A stretch of 64,000 nt of DNA. It comes from Halanaerobium hydrogeniformans. Lineage in GTDB: Bacteria > Bacillota > Halanaerobiia > Halanaerobiales > Halanaerobiaceae. This document shows positions 1 through 8,769 of the stretch, piece after piece (position 1 is the first letter of the stretch; each line of letters opens with the position of its first letter). Made by a program: the position numbers and the translations under genes. The stretch covers positions 1,550,001-1,614,000 of the forward strand of contig NC_014654.1 in NCBI RefSeq assembly GCF_000166415.1, given 5' to 3'. The notes beneath the pieces are model-generated. The model was not told where the DNA came from. It did not search any database and worked only from the letters and a program-made list of their open reading frames with translations.

Positions 1-848
1 GCAAGTTCAAGCATTGCTGCTCCTAACTCAAGGCAGAGTTCAGTTAAATCTTCAGGACCTCTCCCCTTTAAAACCTCAATCGCTTCTTTGACCTCCAGAG
101 CATTTCCAACTGCATAACCAAGGGGCTGACTCATATCGCTAATATAGGCTGCTGTATCTCTGCCGATCTCTTTACCGATTGCTACCATCGCTTTCGCCAG
201 TTTTTTGGCCTCGGTTAAATCCTTCATAAAAGCTCCACTACCGGTTTTTACATCAAGTAAAATCGCATCTGCCCCCCCGGCGATCTTTTTTGACATAATA
301 CTGCTGGCAATTAAAGGGATTGACTCTACTGTTGCAGTAACATCTCTGAGAGCATATAATTTTTTATCTGCTGGAGTTAAATTACCGCTCTGACCGACAA
401 CTGCAATTCCGTGCTGATTAACATTATCAAAAAATCTATCTCTGCTTAAAGAGGTATTAAAATTTACGATAGAATGTAATTTATCTATCGTACCTCCAGT
501 ATGCCCTAAGCCTCTGCCCGACATTTTTGCTACCGGAATTCCAGCACTGGCTACCAGAGGTGCTAGAATAAGGGTTGTTGTGTCCCCTACCCCACCAGTA
601 CTGTGTTTATCAACTTTTTTGCCCTTGATTTCACTTAAATCAATCATATCTCCCGATTCAGCCATGATCATCGTCAGATCAGCAGTTTCTTCAGCATCCA
701 TAGACTGAAAATAGACCGCCATTGCCCAGGCAGAAATTTGATAATCAGGAATATCTCCCTCAACATAACCCTTGATTAAAAACTCAATTTCTGCTCTGCT
801 CAATTTCTGACCTTCTCTTTTTTTATATATTATATCATAGGCTCTCAT
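1..848 (-). CDS. pdp: Pyrimidine-nucleoside phosphorylase, C-terminus beyond window edge
   Basis: Salvage enzyme that splits pyrimidine (deoxy)nucleosides with phosphate into base and (deoxy)ribose-1-phosphate in the cytoplasm. The gene reads leftward off the window, so only about 282 N-terminal residues of a family of about 435 are present. The translation begins [17 protein letters not shown] and carries the thymidine/pyrimidine phosphorylase signature [14 protein letters not shown] (around 482-527) and the later [11 protein letters not shown] segment. The start is the ATG at 848, with an AGGTTTT-type upstream sequence. It follows punA by 15 bases, so the two make a nucleoside-salvage pair. 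It is incomplete at position 1 because of the window edge, not because of a visible lesion. Confidence 0.95.
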   Translation of the reverse strand, partial: MRAYDIIYKKREGQKLSRAEIEFLIKGYVEGDIPDYQISAWAMAVYFQSMDAEETADLTMIMAESGDMIDLSEIKGKKVDKHSTGGVGDTTTLILAPLVASAGIPVAKMSGRGLGHTGGTIDKLHSIVNFNTSLSRDRFFDNVNQHGIAVVGQSGNLTPADKKLYALRDVTATVESIPLIASSIMSKKIAGGADAILLDVKTGSGAFMKDLTEAKKLAKAMVAIGKEIGRDTAAYISDMSQPLGYAVGNALEVKEAIEVLKGRGPEDLTELCLELGAAMLEL

Positions 849-863
849 AATTAAAACCTCCAG

Positions 864-1676
864 CTAGATCTTTTTTATAATATCCTTCATCAATTTAATA
901 AAATCAGCTTTAACTCTTTCTGCAGTTTCTACAACTTCACTGTGATCTAGTGGTTGTGCTAATATACCAGCAGCCATGTTAGTTATACAGGAGATTCCTA
1001 AAACTTCAATTCCCATATGACGAGCTACTATTACCTCAGGTACTGTAGACATCCCAACCGCATCTGCTCCAACCGCTGCCAAAAACTTAATTTCAGCAGG
1101 AGTTTCATAAGTAGGACCGGACATTGCAGCATAAACACCCTTACGGATCAACAGTGAATTATCTTTGGCAGCTTCTTCTGCCACCACAATTAAATCTTTA
1201 CTGTATGCTTCCGTCATATCAGGAAATCTGGGTCCATATTCGGCCATATTTTTACCCCGAAGTGGGTTATCACCGATAAAATTGAGATGATCGGAGATAA
1301 GCATAAATTCACCCGGTGAGTAATTTGCATTAACTCCACCAGCTGCATTTGTTAAAAGCAGTTTTTCGATTCCCAATTCTTTCATAACCCTAACCGGTAG
1401 GGTTAATTTTTCCATCGAATATCCTTCATAATAATGGAACCTACCCTGCATAGCGATTACCTTTTTGCCCGATAATTCTCCGATTACAAATCTTCCTGTA
1501 TGCCCTTTTACGGTAGAAGTCGGGAAATTATCTAAGTCACTATAATCGATCAGGGTTGGAGCTTCTATTTCTTCAGCCAAAACTCCCAGCCCTGAACCTA
1601 GGATCAAGCCAATTTCTACCTGATAATCGATCTTTTCTAAAATTTGAGCAGCATTGTTTTTAATAGCTTCGATCAT
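864..1676 (-). CDS. punA: Purine-nucleoside phosphorylase (trimeric, type I)
   Basis: Phosphorolysis of purine nucleosides (inosine, guanosine and deoxy forms) to base and ribose-1-phosphate. The 270 residues match the trimeric family length. Visible motifs are the phosphate-binding GSGLG near residue 28, GRFHYYEGY, the TNAAGGVN loop, GPTYETPAE with the purine-contacting Glu, MSTVPE, and ITNMAAG with the base-recognising Asn. It lies between the M29 peptidase gene (16 bases upstream) and pdp (15 bases downstream), so it is probably co-transcribed with both. In many Firmicutes punA sits near spo0A with deoB and pdp; deoB is not present here. Confidence 0.95.
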   Translation of the reverse strand: MIEAIKNNAAQILEKIDYQVEIGLILGSGLGVLAEEIEAPTLIDYSDLDNFPTSTVKGHTGRFVIGELSGKKVIAMQGRFHYYEGYSMEKLTLPVRVMKELGIEKLLLTNAAGGVNANYSPGEFMLISDHLNFIGDNPLRGKNMAEYGPRFPDMTEAYSKDLIVVAEEAAKDNSLLIRKGVYAAMSGPTYETPAEIKFLAAVGADAVGMSTVPEVIVARHMGIEVLGISCITNMAAGILAQPLDHSEVVETAERVKADFIKLMKDIIKKI

Positions 1677-1692
1677 TTTTTGCCTCCTAAAT

Positions 1693-2796
1693 TTAGATTA
1701 TAAAATTGCCATCATGATAAATAAGTTCATCATCTGCATATATTTCGCCACCATTTTTCGTATCACAGAGCATATCCCAGTGGATTGTAGAAATGTTTTC
1801 TCCCCCGGTTTCTGGATAACTGCGGCCTAAAGCCAGGTGGATGGTACCACCGATTTTTTCATCAAATAACATGTTTCTGGTAAATCTATCGATCCCCTGA
1901 TTACAGCCAACCGCTATCTCTCCAACATAACGAGAACCCTCATCTGTATCAAGCAGAGAATGAAGTAGTTCTTCACCCTTGGCTGCAGAAGCATCGACAA
2001 CTCGACCTGCTTCAAATTCTAATCTAATATCTTCAATTTCTTTACCACTGTAGATACCGGGAAAAGAAAATCTTATTTTACCTTCAACACTATCTTCGAT
2101 TGGTCCTGTAAAGACCTCACCACCGGGATAATTTTCCTTACCCTTATCTGCTATCCACTTTCTTCCTTTAACCTTGAGTTTTAAATCTGTATTTTCAGCT
2201 AAAAAATGAAGTTCGGATTTTTCTTCTAAAATTTTTGCTATTCTCTCCAGCTCCTGACCGAACTGGGTCCAGTAGGCAACCGGATCCTGTCTATTTAAAT
2301 GGCAGGACTGATAAACAAATTCCCTGTAATCAAGCAGTGACATCCCTGCTTCCTGGGCATCAGCCTGGGTAGGATACTGACAGACATTCCAGTTTAAACT
2401 ACCCTCTGCAGCCCTTTTAAGCATGATCTCTGTAATTTCTCTTTTGGCCAGTGTGCGCTTTTTAATTTTTTCTGGATCTACCGAGGCTAAATTCTTGGTA
2501 TTATTATGCCCTAATATTTTAAGTGTAGCATCAACATTTTCAAGCAAATATTTTAAATAGGGAGAAGTATAATTAAGCTGTGATTCCCCGGCAAATTTAT
2601 AAAATAATTCTTCCTGTTCCGGTATAGTGGTGATTATGAAGGGGTGAGCACCAATTTTTAATGCATTTTTATAAACTTCTTTAATCAATTCATTACTGAC
2701 ATTTTCACCCTGAATTAAAATTTCATCACCTTTTTTTAATTCTAGAGAATAATTAAGCAGTACATCTGCGTATTTAACAAGTTTTTGATCTGACAT
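1693..2796 (-). CDS. Aminopeptidase, peptidase family M29
   Basis: A 367-residue cytoplasmic metallo-aminopeptidase of the AmpS/aminopeptidase T type, which removes N-terminal residues from peptides using two metal ions. Recognisable M29 segments are the N-terminal LELKKGDEILIQGE, the central EVFTGPIEDSVEG, VGCNQGIDRFTRNMLFDEKIGGTIH in two parts, and the C-terminal TIHWDMLCD, which supplies the His and Asp metal ligands. The length is slightly below the 400-410 usual for the family but both ends look intact. It sits in the same transcription run as the EndoQ-like gene and punA. Substrate preference cannot be read from sequence. Confidence 0.9.
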   Translation of the reverse strand: MSDQKLVKYADVLLNYSLELKKGDEILIQGENVSNELIKEVYKNALKIGAHPFIITTIPEQEELFYKFAGESQLNYTSPYLKYLLENVDATLKILGHNNTKNLASVDPEKIKKRTLAKREITEIMLKRAAEGSLNWNVCQYPTQADAQEAGMSLLDYREFVYQSCHLNRQDPVAYWTQFGQELERIAKILEEKSELHFLAENTDLKLKVKGRKWIADKGKENYPGGEVFTGPIEDSVEGKIRFSFPGIYSGKEIEDIRLEFEAGRVVDASAAKGEELLHSLLDTDEGSRYVGEIAVGCNQGIDRFTRNMLFDEKIGGTIHLALGRSYPETGGENISTIHWDMLCDTKNGGEIYADDELIYHDGNFII

Positions 2797-2815
2797 AATA
2801 ACCTCCTTATTGAGA

Positions 2816-4000
2816 TTAGAAAATCACCTTACCGTATTTTCCTCCACCACCAGATTGAAAACTAAATTCTTTATCTCTGGCCCTGGCAATTTTTTTGTAT
2901 ATCCTGCTGCTGAGACATTTTTTTAATTGCTCAGCTCTAAGTTTATGAAGAACATCCATTTCAGTTCCACACTCAGCCAATACTTTCTGGATGGTTTTTT
3001 TACCTATTCCAGGAATATCTAAGAGAGGAACCTGATATATATATTGAGGTCTGTGAGTTGGACTTTGTGCTTTTTTTCGAGGAGCTATCTGCAGTATCCT
3101 ATCCTTAACCCCAACAATCAGCTTGTCTTTACCACAGCTGGGACAGCTTAATACTGCCTCAGGCTGAGCAAAAATCCTGCTGCATTTTTCACAATAAGAG
3201 CGATGGTATTTACCAAGCTCAGGGTTTAAAGCAAAATTTTTAATTATTTTTCTACCTTCTTCTCTTTTTAAGACTTTAATGAACTCATTATAATTTAGTT
3301 CTTCCATTTTAAAAATATTATATTCTCTGGCAATTTTGGGTAATGAATGAGCATCCGAATTACTTAAAAAACTTTTATCTTTAAGCTCAGGCAGCAGATC
3401 AGCCATCTCTGTATCAGCACTCAGTCCAAGCTCTACTGCGGGTATCTGATCCCACTCGGAACCGGAAAATAGTTCAGTATAATTATTAAAAGCTCTCCCA
3501 TAAAAACTTTTATGGGGTGTAAAAATATGGGCCGGAATTAATATCCCACCGTGAAAACTAACAATTTTTAAAATTTCTTTGCCTGTCAAAGCTGCAGCCT
3601 GTGAACTTAAAGTTATATTAGAGATATAATTATCCATCGTGCTGCTAAATTCTTTAATGGTTTTTAATCTAGGAAAAAAAGCCATATAATGGACCTGACC
3701 ACCATTTTCCTCCCTGCTTTCTATTTCTGCTCCCAGCAGGACAAGTAGAGTATCTTTATATAATATGCCACCTGATTTAAGTTCTTTCATTTCTCCTTTA
3801 GCAAGCATTTTTTCAATATCTTTTAATACAACTGGAGAAGCACAGTCGATAATCCCGATTAAATCAAGCCCTTTTTTAAAAGCAGCTTCTTCTAAAATAT
3901 TGGGAAAATTGAGTTTTCTGGAAGCTGTTATTTTAACTGGACTGCCATCACTACCTCCCCCGATATGAATATGAAGATCAGCAAAAAAATCTTTTAACAT
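2816..4000 (-). CDS. EndoQ-like PHP-domain nuclease (TIGR00375-type family)
   Basis: A 394-residue protein with an N-terminal PHP domain (DLHIHIGGGSDGSP at residues 8-21, then FHGG, HIFTPH and NSDAH metal-site segments). A zinc-finger-like Cys4 follows (CEKCSRIF, then CPSCGKDKL), and a C-terminal helix-hairpin-helix (LLDIPGIGKKTIQKV). This domain order is that of endonuclease Q, which nicks DNA 5' of deaminated bases or abasic sites, and of long-standing conserved hypothetical proteins in Firmicutes. The function is inferred from family architecture. The start overlaps the nudF stop by one base (TAATG), so the two are translationally coupled. A pairing of damaged-base nuclease with a nucleotide-cleaning Nudix enzyme is plausible but not proven. 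Confidence 0.82.
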   Translation of the reverse strand: MLKDFFADLHIHIGGGSDGSPVKITASRKLNFPNILEEAAFKKGLDLIGIIDCASPVVLKDIEKMLAKGEMKELKSGGILYKDTLLVLLGAEIESREENGGQVHYMAFFPRLKTIKEFSSTMDNYISNITLSSQAAALTGKEILKIVSFHGGILIPAHIFTPHKSFYGRAFNNYTELFSGSEWDQIPAVELGLSADTEMADLLPELKDKSFLSNSDAHSLPKIAREYNIFKMEELNYNEFIKVLKREEGRKIIKNFALNPELGKYHRSYCEKCSRIFAQPEAVLSCPSCGKDKLIVGVKDRILQIAPRKKAQSPTHRPQYIYQVPLLDIPGIGKKTIQKVLAECGTEMDVLHKLRAEQLKKCLSSRIYKKIARARDKEFSFQSGGGGKYGKVIF

Positions 4001-4533
4001 TAATATTCACCAAGGTAATGTAAAACGGCGATTAAAGTTTTGCTGTCCTTAAGCTCACCGTTTTTTAGCAGTTCTTGCAACTCTTTTCTGCTTTTTGGAA
4101 CAACTTCAATGTATTCTCCCTCTTCCAGTTCTGTACCCACATAGGAGAGTCCTTTGGCTTTATAGATATAAATAACTTCTGTGCTGTAACCTGGAGTTGG
4201 GTAAAATCTATAGAGTTCACTGAATTCTTCTGCCTGATAACCTGTTTCTTCCCTCAACTCCCGGGAAGCACACTCAACAATTTCTTCATCTATTTCTAAT
4301 TTACCGGCAGGAATTTCATAAATTACTTCATCAACCGGATATCTATACTGTTTGATTAAAAGCACTTTACCTTCATCATTTTCAGCCAGTACAGAAACCC
4401 CTCCACTGTGTTCGACCAGTTCTCTGACTGATTGAATATTATTGCAAAACTCAACTTCATCTCTTTTTAAATTTAAAATATTGCCTGAATAAATAGTTTT
4501 TCCACTTACCCTTTTCTCTTTCTTGATTTCCAT
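4000..4533 (-). CDS. nudF: Nudix hydrolase, ADP-ribose pyrophosphatase type
   Basis: Hydrolyses ADP-ribose (and possibly related nucleoside diphosphates) to AMP and ribose-5-phosphate. The 177 residues carry a complete Nudix box, seen as GKLEIDEEIVECASRELREE followed by TGY, matching G-x5-E-x7-RE-U-x-EE-x-G-U. The conserved upstream KQYRYPVDEVIYEIPAG and downstream YPTPGYSTE segments are typical of NudF/YqkG. In Bacillus the nudF gene also lies near spo0A-linked genes and an EndoQ-like neighbour, as here. It is coupled to the downstream nuclease gene by a one-base overlap. Confidence 0.92.
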   Translation of the reverse strand: MEIKKEKRVSGKTIYSGNILNLKRDEVEFCNNIQSVRELVEHSGGVSVLAENDEGKVLLIKQYRYPVDEVIYEIPAGKLEIDEEIVECASRELREETGYQAEEFSELYRFYPTPGYSTEVIYIYKAKGLSYVGTELEEGEYIEVVPKSRKELQELLKNGELKDSKTLIAVLHYLGEY

Positions 4534-4548
4534 TATTAACCTCCACTA

Positions 4549-5334
4549 TTAAACTTTATTTTCTACCTTTATTTTATCGGCAATTCTGGCGATGAACTGC
4601 GAATTGGTCGGTTTATTATTTTCTTCCTGCATATTGTTAGCAAAATATTTTTCTAAAGCTTTCTGATTCCCTCGATCCCAGACCACCTCTATAGCATGTC
4701 TGATCGAACGTTCAACCCTACTTGAGGTAGAATCAAATTCTTCAGCGACCATCGGATAAAGCTTTTTAGTTACTGCTCCTAGAATGTCCATATCTTCTAT
4801 TACAAGTTCAACTGCATGTCTGATATAGTGATAGCCTTTGATATGGGCAGGAATGGCCATCTCATGTAAAATAGCAGTTATTAAAGCTGTAACATCCTGT
4901 TTTGTAGCCTTCTCTTTTTTGCCCTGATATTTAACACTCTTTTGACTTTCAATTTCTGGCTCCATCAGCTGTCTGATTCGCATCGCCAGCTTATCTAAAT
5001 CAAAAGGTTTCATTATATAATAATCTACTCCCAATTGAATAACCTTTTTCATCATCTGGTCATGACCAAAAGCTGTTAAAGCAATTATTTTCATCTCACT
5101 AACCCGATCATCACCATTTAATTCTTCTAAAACACCCATTCCATCTAGATGGGGCATTATTAAATCTATAATTAAAACATCTGGAATTTCATTTTCTTCA
5201 AGCAGCTCTAGTGCTTCTTCTCCATTATGGGCAATTCCACCAACATTGAAATCTTCATTCATCTCTAGAAATTCTGCAAGCAGCTGACAGAATTCCTTGT
5301 TGTCATCAACAATAAACACACCTATTTTTTCCAT
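4549..5334 (-). CDS. spo0A: Sporulation initiation/stationary-phase response regulator Spo0A
   Basis: Master response regulator of the sporulation phosphorelay. The N-terminal receiver has the acidic pocket D10/D11, phosphoacceptor D57 (LIIDLIMPHLDG), T87 and K109 (IMKPFD). The C-terminal Spo0A DNA-binding domain includes the recognition-helix region TSSRVERSIRHAIEVVWDRG. Length (261) is normal and no lesion is seen, so 0A-box binding is probably retained. In sporulating Bacillus and clostridia spoIVB normally separates recN and spo0A. Here recN follows directly upstream (35-base gap) and spoIVB is missing from this place. Spo0A may therefore serve stationary-phase control rather than, or as well as, sporulation. 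Confidence 0.96.
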   Translation of the reverse strand: MEKIGVFIVDDNKEFCQLLAEFLEMNEDFNVGGIAHNGEEALELLEENEIPDVLIIDLIMPHLDGMGVLEELNGDDRVSEMKIIALTAFGHDQMMKKVIQLGVDYYIMKPFDLDKLAMRIRQLMEPEIESQKSVKYQGKKEKATKQDVTALITAILHEMAIPAHIKGYHYIRHAVELVIEDMDILGAVTKKLYPMVAEEFDSTSSRVERSIRHAIEVVWDRGNQKALEKYFANNMQEENNKPTNSQFIARIADKIKVENKV

Positions 5335-5369
5335 TATATTTCCCCCTTAATTTGGTGTTCTAATCATTT

Positions 5370-7064
5370 TCAGCTGTATAACTCTTCGGCAGCCATATCC
5401 AACATCTCTTTAGCATGGGCAATAGTCTTATCGGTCATTTTAGTACCACCGATCATTCTGGCTATCTCTTCTATTCGCTGCTGTTCATCTAATGCATAGA
5501 TATGGGTGTAGGTTCTGTTTTTACCCTTTTCTTTTTTAATCAAATAATGATGACTGCCTGCAGTTGCAATCTGGGGTAAATGAGTTATACAAATAATCTG
5601 TCTGTCTTTTGAGATATAGGCCAGTTTTTCTGCCATCCTAGCAGCGGTTTCTCCACCAACTCCACTGTCAACCTCATCAAAAATCAGGGTATCAACCTGA
5701 TCAAGACCGGCTGTAATAGTTTTTAAAGCCAGCATAATTCTAGAGATCTCTCCTCCTGAAGCAATTTTAGTCAGAGGACGAAGTTCTTCTCCTTTATTCG
5801 GAGATATCAAAAATTCCACCCTGTCAATTCCACTTTCTCCTAAGTCTTTTTTCTGAAAAGAAAGTTCAAACTTTACATCTTCCATTGCCAGATCCTGCAG
5901 TTCAGCTTTTAGTTTGGCTTCAAATTCTCCAGCCTGTTTTTTTCTCAATTCAGACAACTTTTCTGCCTTTTTAAGTAATATATTTTTAAGCTCATTTTTT
6001 TCTTGCTTGATTTGAGCAATTTTTTCTTCAATATTTTCTAATTTTTTCCTTTTTTCTTGTAGTTCTGCCAAATATTCCAGGATTTCTTCAACACCGTCAC
6101 CATATTTTCTAAATAATGAATTTAATAAATCGAGCCGATCAGCAGTTAAAGCCAGCTCTTCTTCATCATAATTAAAGCTGCTGCAGTAATCTCCCAGTTC
6201 AAAGATAAATTCTTCTAAATTGTAATAGATATCGGCAAAATTTTGATTTAATTCAGCCAGCTTCTTATTATATTCTTTAAGAGATTCCAGCTTGCTTTTC
6301 AAGATTGCCATTCTATCGAGCAGTCCCTGTTCACTGTAGTCATCACCACTTAAAGCATTTAAGACTTCTGAAGTGTTCTGATAGATTTCTTCACCATGAG
6401 AAAGTGACTGATATTTTTCCTTTAAGCTTTGATATTCTCCGATCTGCAGATTCGCCTTTTCTATCTCATCGATCTGAAAATTTAAAATATCAAGTTCTCT
6501 AACCCGTTCTGAGTCATCAATATCAATTTCAGCTAATTCTCTTTTTAACACCTGATATTTTGCATAATTGTCTTTAATATCATTTTTCAATTCTTTGATT
6601 TCTGAACCTATAAAAGCATCTAAAATCATTAAATGAGAACTCTGGTCTAAAAGCAGTTGGTGTTCATGTTGACCGTGAATATCGATTAAATAACGGCTTA
6701 TCTTTTTGACCATCCTTAAAGTTGCCAGCTGACCGTTGATCAATGTTCTATTGCGGCCATTTTCTTTAATTTCCCTGGCGATTAAAATACCGTTTTGCTC
6801 TTTTTCTACCCCTGCCTCATCCAAAATATTGTTGATTATCTCCAGTTCAGAGGGTTGAAAAAAAGCAGAAATATAGGCTGCATCTTTAGCGGTTCTAATA
6901 ACATCTGTATTGGCTCTAGCACCAAGCAAAAGATCCAGAGCCCCTATAATTATAGATTTACCTGCACCTGTTTCTCCACTTAAAATATTAAGGCCCTTTT
7001 TAAAATTAATATTTACCTGATCAATTAAAGCAAAGTTTTTTACCTGTAGGTCACTGAGCATCAT
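5370..7064 (-). CDS. recN: DNA repair protein RecN
   Basis: SMC-like ATPase that acts early in double-strand break repair and DNA-end tethering. The N-terminal Walker A is GETGAGKS (residues 30-37). Two long charged coiled-coil stretches flank the middle of the protein. The C-terminal part has the ABC signature IASGGEISR and Walker B TLIFDEVDSGVGG, then the D-loop region QIICITHLPQIA. The length of 564 residues is normal. The start could be the first or second Met. In most Firmicutes argR/ahrC separates nadK-tlyA from recN; here nadK is directly upstream with a 14-base gap. Confidence 0.96.
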   Translation of the reverse strand: MMLSDLQVKNFALIDQVNINFKKGLNILSGETGAGKSIIIGALDLLLGARANTDVIRTAKDAAYISAFFQPSELEIINNILDEAGVEKEQNGILIAREIKENGRNRTLINGQLATLRMVKKISRYLIDIHGQHEHQLLLDQSSHLMILDAFIGSEIKELKNDIKDNYAKYQVLKRELAEIDIDDSERVRELDILNFQIDEIEKANLQIGEYQSLKEKYQSLSHGEEIYQNTSEVLNALSGDDYSEQGLLDRMAILKSKLESLKEYNKKLAELNQNFADIYYNLEEFIFELGDYCSSFNYDEEELALTADRLDLLNSLFRKYGDGVEEILEYLAELQEKRKKLENIEEKIAQIKQEKNELKNILLKKAEKLSELRKKQAGEFEAKLKAELQDLAMEDVKFELSFQKKDLGESGIDRVEFLISPNKGEELRPLTKIASGGEISRIMLALKTITAGLDQVDTLIFDEVDSGVGGETAARMAEKLAYISKDRQIICITHLPQIATAGSHHYLIKKEKGKNRTYTHIYALDEQQRIEEIARMIGGTKMTDKTIAHAKEMLDMAAEELYS

Positions 7065-7078
7065 TTACCTCCTGTCAG

Positions 7079-7933
7079 CTAAGCTAAATCCATCTTCTCT
7101 TTAATGGTCGTATAAAATGTCCTGTCTGGTAATTTTAAGATACAAAGTTCTTTGTCTGCAGCACTGATAAATATTTCATCTCCAGGAATAATCTCATCAT
7201 TATATCTTCCATCAGCACAGCCTTTGATGTTTTTACCATCACTATCTATTCTAATTCTGATTTCTTCAAGATCAGAAATTACCATAGGTCTTAAATGTAG
7301 ATTGTGGGGGCAAATTGGGGTGATTAAAATCGCTCTTACCTGTCTGGGATTAATAATAGGACCACCGGCAGAAAGAGAATAGGCGGTAGAACCGGTTGGA
7401 GTTGCTATGATTAGGCCATCACCTCTGTATTTATTGACTAACTCATTGTTAATATATAGTTTGATCTGCAGCATATGTGAATCGGGAGATCTATTGATTA
7501 CATAATCATTGAGAGCATAGCTGCTGGATAGTATTTTACCTGATCTGATTAGTTTAGATTTGATCATCATTCTTTTTTCAATTTGAAAATTGCCATTTGA
7601 AATCATCTCAAGGGCTTTTTCAACCTCATCTGTTTCAACATCAGTTAAAAAACCTAAATGACCTACATTAATTCCCAAAAGAGGTAAGTCACTACCAATA
7701 AAATGGTGAGAACTGTGTAAAAAAGTTCCATCCCCTCCGATTATAATGACATAATCAGCCTCATTTATTATTTTTTCGTAATCAGCCTTTTTAGCTTCTC
7801 TATCTAACTGTAGGGATACACTTTCTTCTACTAGATAATCTTTATCCCTTTTTTCAAACCATTTGATAGCTCTTTTTGCAATAGCAAATGCCTCTTTTTT
7901 ATCCTGATTTAAGATCAAGGCCGCCTTTTCCAT
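7079..7933 (-). CDS. nadK: NAD kinase
   Basis: Phosphorylates NAD to NADP in the cytoplasm with ATP (or polyphosphate in some members). The catalytic GGDGT motif is at residues 66-70 (IIGGDGTFLHSSHHF). The NAD-binding region with NDYVINR, YRGDGLIIATPTGSTAYS and GGPI follows. The 284 residues fit the family. The start lies two bases from the tlyA stop, as in the common xseAB-ispA-dxs-tlyA-nadK-recN arrangement. It supplies the NADP pool used by the NfnAB complex encoded further upstream in the same run. Confidence 0.96.
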   Translation of the reverse strand: MEKAALILNQDKKEAFAIAKRAIKWFEKRDKDYLVEESVSLQLDREAKKADYEKIINEADYVIIIGGDGTFLHSSHHFIGSDLPLLGINVGHLGFLTDVETDEVEKALEMISNGNFQIEKRMMIKSKLIRSGKILSSSYALNDYVINRSPDSHMLQIKLYINNELVNKYRGDGLIIATPTGSTAYSLSAGGPIINPRQVRAILITPICPHNLHLRPMVISDLEEIRIRIDSDGKNIKGCADGRYNDEIIPGDEIFISAADKELCILKLPDRTFYTTIKEKMDLA

Positions 7934-7935
7934 AC

Positions 7936-8769
7936 CTACTTACCTCCCAATTTATTATGAGCAGTGCTGACAGTTCTTTTGATTTTTTTCTGCCATTTTT
8001 CTAAATCAAATTCTTCTGTTTTTTTGCAATCAAGGTATTTTAAATGAATTAAATACTCAATATTTTTACTGCTGGCACCTGTGATAGGAGAATAGTCTAA
8101 ATTTAATGGTAAAAAAGAATTAGCGAGAAAAAATTCACTTAAAGAATTTATTACATCCAGATGAACAGCTGGATCTTTAACCACTCCATTTTTACCAACC
8201 CTTTGCCTACCTGCTTCAAACTGAGGTTTGATTAAAGCGATAAAGTCACCTTCTGCCTGCAAAAATTTCTTTACTCCCGGTAATATTAAACGCAATGAAA
8301 TAAAAGAAACATCTGTCACGATTAAGGGAACTTCGGTTTTTAACTGATCTTTTTCCAGGTGGCGAAAGTTGCATCTTTCCATAACAACCACCCGCTCATC
8401 CTGCCTTAACTTCCAGGCCAGCTGACCATAGCCAACATCTATGGCATAAACTTTTTTAGCACCATGCTGTAAAAGACAGTCGGTAAAACCTCCGGTAGAA
8501 GCACCTATATCAAGAGCAGCCTTAGCTTCAACTGAAAAATCAAAGTTTTTAATAGCCTTTTCTAATTTAAGTCCACCTCTACTGACATAGGGATTTTTAT
8601 CTCCTCTAATTTCTATTTCAGCATCTTTGGCAATCTGGGTACCTGCTTTGTCTTCTCTCTGACCATCAACAAAGATCAGCCCAGCCATTATCGCTCGTTT
8701 AGCCCGAGAACGGCTTCTAAACAGCCCCCGTTCAGTCAAGACAATATCTAGTCGTTCTTTTTGGGCCAT
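7936..8769 (-). CDS. tlyA: rRNA 2'-O-methyltransferase/hemolysin-family TlyA
   Basis: A 277-residue S4-domain plus FtsJ/RrmJ-type methyltransferase. The S4 RNA-binding domain occupies about residues 1-60 (RLDIVLTERGLFRSRSRAKR). The SAM-binding motif is DIGASTGGFTDCLLQHGA (around 86-103), and the catalytic Lys is in IKPQFEAGR. Characterised mycobacterial members 2'-O-methylate 16S and 23S rRNA and set capreomycin sensitivity; the role here is inferred by homology. Its 5' end overlaps the 3' end of dxs by 22 bases, which indicates translational coupling. Confidence 0.93.
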   Translation of the reverse strand: MAQKERLDIVLTERGLFRSRSRAKRAIMAGLIFVDGQREDKAGTQIAKDAEIEIRGDKNPYVSRGGLKLEKAIKNFDFSVEAKAALDIGASTGGFTDCLLQHGAKKVYAIDVGYGQLAWKLRQDERVVVMERCNFRHLEKDQLKTEVPLIVTDVSFISLRLILPGVKKFLQAEGDFIALIKPQFEAGRQRVGKNGVVKDPAVHLDVINSLSEFFLANSFLPLNLDYSPITGASSKNIEYLIHLKYLDCKKTEEFDLEKWQKKIKRTVSTAHNKLGGK

